Source: Prunus persica (lineage: Eukaryota > Streptophyta > Magnoliopsida > Rosales > Rosaceae). From it: a stretch of 64,000 nucleotides of DNA. Below, piece by piece: positions 55,421 to 64,000 of the stretch. The notes beneath the pieces are model-generated. The model was not told where the DNA came from. It saw nothing but the letters and a program-made list of their open reading frames with translations, and made no database searches. How positions within the stretch are numbered: the stretch's first letter is position 1; every line of letters starts with the position of its first letter. Both the position numbers and the translations under genes were made by a program. The DNA lies in assembly GCF_000346465.2 (NCBI RefSeq), contig NC_034009.1:39600456-39664455 (forward strand), given 5' to 3'.

Positions 55421-57751
55421 TCAGTTGGTCCGTGCATCGTGTCAAATTCATAGAATAATGGGTCACTACGATCTATTGGAGTTGATTCGTCATTGTTCGA
55501 CGGTGATGTCCTGCATAGACATCAAACACAAGCACAGAAAAAATTTACCTATTCAAATTTTAGGTGTTATTATAAATAGTGTTAGCATCTTACGGTGTGT
55601 TCAAATTTCTTGCGCATTGTCTTCTATCATGACCAATGTGTCCACACTCCAGACAGTGTCTAATCCCTCGCTTCATTGCCTTTTCTTTTGCTCCCGTTAC
55701 TCGTTTCGACCTTCTTTTGCACCTCACTCTCTTAGGGTCTTTCATATATTGTGTTTGAGAGCTGGACCCTCCAACTTCGTTATTACTTGGTCCATCCTTC
55801 AACAACTTCAACTTCACCTGCAAACTTTTTAGAGTCTCTGACAGTAGCTCACATCCTTCTTCACTCATTAATGCACCCTCAACCACATCTTAAGCAAGTC
55901 GAGACATTGTACTCCGCCTTATTAAAAGACCAGGATCTGCAGAGTCTTTAATTTCGTTGCCATTTGCATCTGACACCAATTCAGATTTTGCAGTTTTCTT
56001 CCACCTCTTTAAAATATATTTATCGGGCATATATTCAATCTGGTCCCTTCTGAACAATGCTAGGATGTGCTTGCAAATAATTCCAACAAATTCAAATCTT
56101 TTGCACCCACACGATGCGTGGTCAGAATCTTTAACATATACGACGTCTGCCACTCTTGTTTCCCAATTTTTCCTTTTGCTCACGCGAAAGACAACTTTAG
56201 AAGCACCCTCTGTTTTGAGCTCTAGGAAACATGTTGTACTTTGTATTAGTTCTTGGTCAAACTTTTGAAACATTGTCCTTGTGTACAAGGTAGCCATTTG
56301 TTTGTTCATTGGCATCGGTAGAATACATTGAGCCACTTCAAATGCATCTACGTGATCAGCAACTAACTCTTTTTGACGTTGATGAGAAAGTGCCCTCTCA
56401 AATCGTATTATGAAATCCATCAACGAATTTCTCCTTGATATGTATTGCTTGAAAAAACCATGAGAACCTTCCACTCTTTGGCTGCTTGACATTCCAGCGG
56501 CAAAAAATTGTTGTGCGTAGGCTGGAACCCAAGATTCTCTTAAATCAAACATTGAACTTAGCCATGGATGGTCAGTCAAACCAGCCTTTGTAACCACAAT
56601 ATTCCATTTTGTAACAAACTTATCCTTATTGTCAGTATCCCATACGGCTTTCTGAAATTCACGCCAATACTCCTTATAAGCAGAATGTGGTAACTTAACA
56701 GAGAACTTTGATGTGATGTGCAATATGCAAAGTCGATGAAATGTAGTCGGGAAGGGTATTGAAATCGCTCTGGTCATTGCCGCATCTTGATCTGTAATGA
56801 TCGTTTTAGGTCCGCCACTTGGCATGGCTTTCTTAAACTCCTCAAACATCCAAATAAACGACTCAGTCGTTTCCTTGCTCAAAAATGCGCATGCTTAGAC
56901 AATTGTCTGACCATGGTTATTAACTCCCAACATTGGTGCAAATGTCAAGTCGTATCGATTCGTGTTGAATGTGGTATCGAATACAACAACATCTCCATAA
57001 AACCCGTACGCCCATCTAGAAGTTGCATCTGCCCAAAAACATTGACTAAACCTGTCATGGCCATCTCTCTCAATCTTGAAATAAAAAGCCTCATTTTTTT
57101 TTTCTGTTCAGCCATAAAATACTCGGTCACTAGTTCAACATCGTGGTTCCTCAACTTCCCATTCACACTACATTCAAAATTGTAGATATCTTTTTTGATA
57201 AAACCGATTTTATCCATTCCTCCGGATTGCACCTCGAAAATACTTACCTTCTGATGAATGAGAATATTAACCGAACCCAACTGTTTTGTGAGTACTTTTG
57301 TAGAATCTGAACTATGACGGTGTGATCTCAATAAATGCATTCTTTCTGAGGGTGTCATCTTATGATTGTGTCCCTCTGCAAAAAGAGAGATGGTATACTT
57401 CTTGCTCCCATTTGTCTTCACAACCACAATCTTAGCTTTGCAATTGCATCTACTTATTCCCCGCTGTCTTTTTCTCTCCCGAGTTTCATCTCTCCTGTAT
57501 TCACCTTGTTTGCAACATACAAATTCTTTCCTCAAAATCTCTTTCTTATTTCCCCCCCAAAAGCTGGAATGAAGTCGAATACCAAAGCCAGCCAAGAATG
57601 CATATCTATTATAGAAATTGTAAACGAGGTCAAGCAAGTCGAACTTCATCCCAACTGCTGGTGTTTCCTCATTTCTTACTTCAAGAATGTAAACCCTCCC
57701 ATTAGCTGTTACACAGTCATCACTCTCTGAGCCCCCAGACATTTTATCCAC
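55421..57751 (-). pseudogene. MULE transposase of the FAR1/FRS type
   Basis: Two coding exons (57751-55594 and 55510-55421). Order: FAR1 DNA-binding domain (FDLLDLVYNFYNRYAFLAGFG, REFVCCKQG..., CNCKAKI), then the MULE DDE region (FWADATSRWAYGFYGDVVVFD, ITDQDAAM, HRLCILHI), a SWIM finger (CGCKRFEFVGIICKHIL) and a C-terminal CCHC knuckle (CLECGHIGHDRRQC), then TSPSNNDESTP to the final stop. Three lesions: a frame change in a 10-base A run at 57094-57103, a TAA at 56897-56895 (in QTIV*ACAF), and a TAA at 55892-55890 (LA*DVVEG). Gene relatives include the domesticated FAR1/FHY3 light-signalling factors, but the broken state and context mark this as a transposon copy. Confidence 0.9.
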
Positions 57752-58833
57752 GTATATTATTGATCCACTTCTATATTATTGCATAGCAAATATTAATTCA
57801 TTAATAAATCATTACTGCATCACAACATATCAATGCATTCCACTTACACAAAACATTGCCCAAATTGACACAAAACACGCATAGCCTAACTTGTTGGATT
57901 CCGATTACACAAAACGCAAGCAAAATTTAATAATAGTTACGTCATCTCTTGTGAAATAATCTAGAAAAAATAACATTAGAACCAACATGTTCAACTAAGA
58001 ACACAAATGCAATTCAAACCAGCAATCACATAACTTCACCCAATATCCTCTCCAAATGCTTACTCCTAATGTCATTAAGCCTAAGTTTAGGATCTTTTAC
58101 CTACATTTCATAATTTTTCACCCCCACCAAAAATAATCAACTAAGTATACTGAATATTCATAAGGAAATGACGCATTATTGATGCCACAAATGACGAATT
58201 TCCTACCCTCACAAAAAACAAATCAAACCCAATTAAATCAATCCAGCAAGAGTGAACTTACCTCTCAAAATCAATCGGGAGCTCCGAAGTCAGTAAGCTT
58301 GAGAGAATGTGGTGGACATTAGAGAAGACTCTTTGGTATTGGAGACTCCATCTCTACCAAAATCGAGGAACGAACTGCTGCTACGGCGTCTAGCTACAGA
58401 AAAAGATATGCTACTTTACTTTCATCTGGAATCTTGTTTGCTGAACGAAAAAGAGAAAGGGTTTTCACTTGAGCCATAGAATCAAAACAAGGCAACATCT
58501 AGGTAAGAGCCATTAATCGTCATATCGAGGATACCATAGATCGCAGGCCTCCCAAGGAGCTGATGACAATGGAGCGACTATAGGGTTTGGGAGCTTTGGA
58601 TCCTTCTAATTGTGGGTTTGCGTTACATTCAAAAAAAGAGGAGTGTGTTGTTGAGTTTTTCACATAGAGGGAAAGAGGGAAAGATCTTCAACTGAAGTTG
58701 GGTTTCCAACGGGTCAAATTTCAACCCGGTTCTACATGCACCCTCTTTTAAAAACTCACCGTTGGATTTCATCCAACGGCTCGTACATACCCCTCAAAAA
58801 CACCCCTTATAACTTTCCACTCACTATAGAAGC
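57752..58833 (-). mobile_element. MULE 5' region with leader exon and putative terminus
   Basis: A leader exon (about 58660-58263) ends GAGAG/GTAAGTTC on the minus strand. The intron extends to an AG near 57770 just before the ATG. The region ends with ACACCCCTTATAACTTTCCACTC and ACTATAG (58804-58833), the same motif as at 3226-3252. Next to it is a short palindrome (CCGTTGGATTTCATCCAACGG). The left terminus of the element was not found. Confidence 0.5.
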
Positions 58834-58848
58834 TCTCCCCAGGAAATG

Positions 58849-61265
58849 CTTCGAGGTAGATTTTATGTTTTGGGCCTTGGGACCCAACTTCACAAAAAGA
58901 AAACAAATTTGACCAAAAAACAAAGTTGAAGGACATTGATATTGTACCTGTAGGATAGGTTAAAACACTAAAAGGAAGGTAAATAGTACGTTTACAGAGT
59001 TTAAGTGTAATAAAGGAATAAAAACATGCCCAGAGAATTGATAAGTGATATCAATTCTTGAATATATAGAACGTAAAATAAAGGAATACGTAGAAAATTA
59101 TTTTATGTGGTAAAACTCAATCTATGGGGCCACGGGACTTCTTAGTCCAAAAAAAATCCATTGAACGATGATTACAAGAAGTACTCACACACTTATCCTA
59201 GACACATTCTAGATAATTTTTACTAACATCTTTGTAACTCAACTTCTGTCATAGGATGATTTTTTGACACTCCTTATGTTGAACGCAATACTGGTCACGA
59301 TTTCTTCAAGCTCGCAGGAACTCTCCTTATATTGAATATGATACTAGTCACGATAGATTCAAGCTCATCGGAGAAAAACAGCCACAACGGTCTTGGTGCC
59401 CTCAATGGTATGAGTCACTGAACATGCAAATAAATACAATATGAATGATAAAAGTGTTTGATAAATCACCAAGTTATGGAACACTTGATGATTTATCTCA
59501 AATAAAAACTCAGCTTTCCAAAGTTTATGAATTGAAAATATGATCGTTAAAGCTCTCTAAACAAAGAAGACGAAGATCTTATTTTATAGAATTTTTCTTT
59601 ATAAGAAAGAAAACACATTGAAAACCAAATCTCCAAGGCTTGACAGAAAATCACAAAAGTATCTTTCCTATTCTAGAGATTGGTCACATGTAGTCCAACC
59701 AATAGGACATGAGATATTTAAGAAATGAAGATTTTGATCAATATCAATATCAAATGAATTCTTATACGCCTAGTCAACTATTAAGGGTATCTTGACTCCT
59801 TGATATTGTGATATGATTGAAACATGATTTCCACGTTAGAAAATTAAGGGGATGTTAAAACATGAAAGTAATAGGAGAATCAAATTGATTTCGGCCAAAA
59901 TTGCCTAAAAAGAAAACACTCCTAAATAAACTCAATTCACTTTTAAAAACAGTAAAACGTGATTGAATTGTTCTTTAAAACAATTCCCTAATATACATGC
60001 ATGATAATGACATCACTTACCTCTGAATCAAATGCCTTTCATAGGTCAAGCCACAAGTCTGTGTTTTGGGGATTGCTGAGCTGCATCAATCCTGCCAATG
60101 TCAATGCTGCCCCTATGCTCTCTCAAAGCACGTTTACAACCTATGCTAACATATACCCTAAACCCTAGTATCAAGAAAATGCCAACACTAATTTCGTAAC
60201 ACGTAGAAATTGTTAGAGATTGGAAGTTTTTTTTCTTCAAGTCTCTCCACCACTCACTAATACAGATTGCTCATGTGATGAGTTTACAAAACCTATTTCT
60301 CTACTCTCACAAAGACTATACTTCTTCTCAAAAGACTATATCACTTTACCTCTATCTCTGTGAAATGTAAAAAGTTGAAACTTTAATGTCAAACCTCGAC
60401 AAAAGATGAACTTCCATAAGTTACGTTGAATTTGGATTTGTTGAACTTAAGTGGTTTTACTTTTCTGTCAGTGTTTGATGACTTAATTTGGTATTTACTT
60501 CTTCTTTTTTTCCTTGGAAATGTGTTCCACCAACGTGAGGAAGAAAAATATGCACAAATTAATATATTTAATAGAAGCCCAAGATTTCGGAAGCACATAA
60601 TTTCTACAAAATTCTACAAAGTGTTCTACTTTACAAACTTCATATGTCTACCAATTTTTACTAAAATTAATTTATCTGCAGTGCTCAAATTCATCATATG
60701 TGTGTCCTTAATTTTAGTGAAAATTGGAAGTTTCCATTATTTTTGTTTTACGGGAATTTTTTGAACCAAGGAAAATCAAGTAAAATTAATAAAGCATAAA
60801 TTGGAAAGGGAAAATATCTAGAGGATGCATTGTAGGATTGCTCATGCCAATAATTGTACCCTCTAAATATATAGGGACATATTTTTTTTGCTCATACCAC
60901 TTGTTGCAGTACACATTCACCCGTTTTCAAAGAAAGAAATTCTACCAATCGATAATGTCTCAAATTTAATCACATATTTTATGGACCATCCAGCTATGAG
61001 GTTTTATCTCAAAAACCTTCGGTACATTTCTCCCACATGCCACAATTGTATATTCACAATTACGTCTGATACATCACATCATGCCACTTGCCTCAAATGA
61101 ATTTAAGTGAGTGAGGCAGTTGGAAGTAATTAAGCTCTATATTGGTGGGTGGAGTGTTAGTTCTGGGTACCCCTCATCATTCGTCTATAAAATGGTGAAG
61201 CCAGTTGCTACTGTTACCATAAGAGCCAGCTCCGACTTTCTTTAATTTCTTGCTTCATATCCACT
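58849..61265 (+). repeat. BURP duplication unit, copy B
   Basis: Collinear with 5895-10135 minus the Harbinger insertion. It includes the shared promoter block and TATAAAA at 61186-61192. No coding sequence apart from the BURP remnant that follows. Confidence 0.88.
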
Positions 61266-61794
61266 AGCTACATCTGTTGCTCTTCTCAGTGTAAGCTCTG
61301 CAATTTGATTAACTTTCCCATTATCTCTCACTGTACTCTATATAAAGGAATAAGTGTCGTCCATTAATTCTCTCCGAAAGTGTCGTCCTGATTTTAATTA
61401 GAGTTCGAATTAATGTTGCAGCTAGCAGCGGTTGCACTGGCAAACCATGCTGCTCAACCGGTACCTCAACTTTACTGGAACTCCGTCCTGCCAAACACAC
61501 AGATGCCAAGATCTATCAGTGAACTTCTGCATCCTGGTTTGTGTTTGAGCACTTTAGAATCTTAGATATCTCTTCTACCTGCCATTTTACTAAAATATGT
61601 TCAACCACATATTTATCAGTTAACTACTGTCATTACATGAGTGACACATATTCACAAATCGGCTGATCACTTATTTTCCATTATGACGTTGATATATAAT
61701 GTTGGGAATGGAAAGCCAATTGACCACAAGGGAAAACCTGAAAATACTGTACTACCACAGCTAGCACGAAGCCCATTTTCTTACAAGAGTGATG
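61266..61794 (+). pseudogene. Truncated BURP copy (fourth)
   Basis: Exon 1 has lost its start codon and first codons (about 47 bases missing between ctacatctgtt and gctcttctcagt). Exon 2 is intact (61422-61536, good donor). The 3' splice site and first codons of exon 3 are deleted (gatatataat joins gttgggaatgg). Exon 3 stops at about 61794 inside SYKSDV, long before the BURP domain. What remains of exon 3 resembles BURP2, not BURP1. Confidence 0.85.
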
Positions 61795-62660
61795 TGGGGA
61801 CCAAATCTCATGTATCATAGCTTAACCCATATGCCACAACTAAAAGACGTGGGATGATCGAACAGCATACCCACATGGTCATGGATCTCTTCAGATAATC
61901 AATATTAAACAACCCATAAACTTCTCCCTTTGAAGAACAAATTAAAACCAATTTCTAGAGGAAGGTTACAAAACATTTTAGCCCGTGAAGAACAAATCAA
62001 GACAATATAACCCATTTGATAACAAAATCAAAATGAGATTTACCAATACTAGATGACCACGGCGCCAGTATAATGGTACGACGGCGGCGTTATTGTAACG
62101 GTGGAGAAGTGGATGGTATGACGACGGTGTTAGTGTGACGGTGGAGGAAACGATATTATGAAGGAGGCGTTGCTATGTTCGGTGGAGGAGTCGTGTGTTT
62201 CACAGTTCAATATATCCTTTTTAGTCATTTTATATTAGGGTAAATCAGTAATTCAATAAATAATTTGATAGTATGGTGTACTCAGTTAATATTAGGGTTC
62301 ATTTAACAGCACTCAAATTAACTAGTGTAGAGTCTATCTATATTATTAATACTAAAAATAAATATATGACTAAATAACTCAAAAAAAAAATAAATCTACA
62401 ATCTTTTTTTTAAAAAATTTTTTTTATAGAATTTTATTAGATTAATAGGCACTACTAAAAAATCTCCTTATAAACTACAAATACACGCATAACTTATACT
62501 AATGTGAGCTACTGACACCACCTGCCACATGACAGTTGTCCAAGCATAGTGTTGTCATTCATTATTCCCCACAGCAACTAACATCCAATAAAGGGTTGGG
62601 GCCCACCCATACTCCACCTCTCTGTATGTAGCTCTTTGAGAATACAGAAGAAATATTTTT
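61795..62660. other. Intergenic with a small GACGG/GGTGGAG repeat
   Basis: 62060-62190 contains loose repeats (ggtacgacggcggcgtta, ggtatgacgacggtgtta, each followed by gtgacggtggag). On the minus strand a donor-like TATTG/GTAAATC near 62045 could end a leader exon, but no coding exon was found. 62340-62500 is AT-rich. Confidence 0.45.
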
Positions 62661-62819
62661 TAGGGAAATAGCTTAAAATGATACCCATTTCATAATTTTA
62701 ATTAAAAATACCACCCCTTTCCAATTTTTGTACAACTATCACCTATAAATATAAAATTATTGTCCACTTATTGCTGATTTTTCACAAGTTCAGAAATTTT
62801 GGAAAGAAGAAGCTCACAC

Positions 62820-62858
<39 letters not shown>

Positions 62859-64000
62859 GCACAACTCTCTTTCTTTGGTATCTGTCTATCACAGCTCTCT
62901 GTGTCTCTCTTGGCTCTCTCTATCTTGGCTCTCTCTCTCTCTAGCACAACTCTCTGTCTCTCTCTTTGCTCTCTTTCTCATAGCGCAGCTGTTTCTCTCT
63001 CTAGCTTCGTTATGTCTCTTTCTCCCCTATTCGATCTCTTGCTTTCTGTTTGGAATCGCGAACCCCTCCCTTTAGCTATGTCTTCTGAATAGCTGCTTGC
63101 AACCTTGAAGCTCTAGTGGATTGCCGACCTCGAAAAGGTAGTGTTGATGGTTATTTTCTTAATATCAGTGGGATTATGTGAAATGGGTTATAGTTTGATT
63201 GTTTGGGTTTGTGTTAAATTCGTTTTGGCTTTAATTTCTTTGGGTTAGGTTTTGTTGAATATTCATACTCATTCATCTGGGTTTGTACCAATTGCATTTA
63301 GATTGGTCTGGATATGTGAATCTTGAAACTTGGGATTTTCTATTTGATGTAGTAGATCTGTATAGTGTGATTCTGTTGTGTTCCTCTTATTTTACAGTCG
63401 TATTGCTGTTATATTGTCATTATATTGCTTATATATTGCTGTTATATTGTGGTTATATTGCTATTGTATTGTTTGGTTATTGTGGTTATATTGTGTTAAT
63501 GAAATGTTGTTTTGTCATGGTCAGAAATGGAGACAATTGTTATTCTCGTGTGCTACAATGGAAAATGGGTCACCTCGAAGAAGATGTGCAAATACGAAGG
63601 GGGTGACTCAAAAGGCTTAATAGTTCCACGGACCATCAAATTTGTTGAACTGTTGGACCGTGTGCATTAGATTGGTAATACAAACAGCAGGGAAGACAAG
63701 GTTTGCTTAAAATTCTCAGTTTTGGTGGCCTCGAATGAGTGGAAGCACATAAATATTGAGGACGATGATGATATCAATTTTTTTATGAAGTACAATTCCG
63801 AGGTAACACCTTCAAAACTAGCTCCCTTACTCGTGAGTATAGAAGATAAAGGATTGACAAATGATGTAGTTCATAGTATGCATATCACGACAGATAGTAG
63901 TCGGATGGGTCATTCTTCAGTTGCCATTGTTGAAAGCAATGAAGTAACTTGGAATAATACGAATGTCACTGATGTGGGAGGTGAAGTAGGGACAGATTTT
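62660..64000 (+). pseudogene. MuDR-type MULE transposase, N-terminal part (cut by window edge)
   Basis: Leader exon with a long CT run (62819-62859) ends at 63137 (GAAAAG/GTAGTG); the intron ends TGGTCAG at 63524. ATG at 63527 starts METIVILVCYNGKWVTSKKM, then KSKG-like GDSKGLIVPRTIKFVELLDR. This is the PB1-like N-terminal domain of plant MuDR transposases. A TAG at 63668-63670 replaces an expected Gln (VH*IGN). The frame then stays open (FSVLVASNEWKHINIEDDDD) to the window edge. Gggaaatagcttaaaatgatacc near 62664 could be the element's left terminus. The MULE catalytic domain would lie outside the window. Confidence 0.75.

Noticed and set aside
62799..63092. Serine/leucine-rich open frames
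   Set aside because: They are translations of the CT microsatellite in the leader of the MuDR-type element.
1..64000. tRNA or rRNA genes
   Set aside because: No cloverleaf-compatible A/B box pair or rRNA core was recognised by eye; TGGTATCA-type words are retrotransposon primer sites.

Overview
Plant nuclear DNA: AT-rich, with GT-AG introns, TATA promoters, and densely nested LTR retrotransposons, hAT, CACTA, Harbinger and Mutator-like elements. A tandem cluster of RD22-type BURP genes plus DUF247 fragments suggests a eudicot. I favour a rosaceous fruit tree, but nothing in the window proves the species. The only gene that looks fully intact is one BURP gene (BURP1); almost everything else is a mobile element or a decayed copy.

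Layout. 1-3252: 5' part of a Mutator-like element (MULE) gene with a DUF1985 domain, minus strand, running off the left edge. 3283-5455: remnants (an LTR-like piece, a Harbinger relic, a copia LTR, a DUF247 pseudogene). 5460-12474: BURP duplication unit, interrupted by a Harbinger element at 7352-9125, with intact BURP1 at 10135-11689. 12475-16829: solo LTR, BURP pseudogene, second solo LTR. 16830-23418: four-level nest. An outer hAT holds an 1.8 kb LTR retrotransposon carrying pieces of several host genes, and also a long-TIR element that itself holds an almost complete hAT transposon. 25600-29230: BURP2 (lost its first exon) and a DUF247 3' fragment cut by a copia element. 29231-34305: copia remnant, long gypsy-type LTR, tandem repeats. 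34306-49729: a gypsy-type solo LTR containing a 13.0 kb CACTA transposon and a small hAT. 50470-54735: two unknown short genes and a second long LTR. 55421-58833: a FAR1/MULE transposase pseudogene. 58849-61794: second copy of the BURP unit with a truncated BURP. 62660-64000: 5' end of a MuDR-type transposase pseudogene running off the right edge.

Most notable points. (1) The retrotransposon at 16943-18741 has two LTRs that look identical by eye and a perfect target duplication. Between them lie cDNA-like fragments of an oligopeptide transporter, a GH17 beta-1,3-glucanase, an Aux/IAA gene and at least one unidentified gene, an arrangement like maize Bs1. (2) The CACTA element carries a second gene ending in a Ulp1-type cysteine protease, a captured piece of the 26S proteasome subunit RPN6, and ACGACGG-type motifs spread through its termini, intergenic space and introns. 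(3) The BURP cluster shows one intact copy with an expanded 21-residue repeat and three copies that decayed in different ways.

All identifications come from reading translations by eye; no database search was run.
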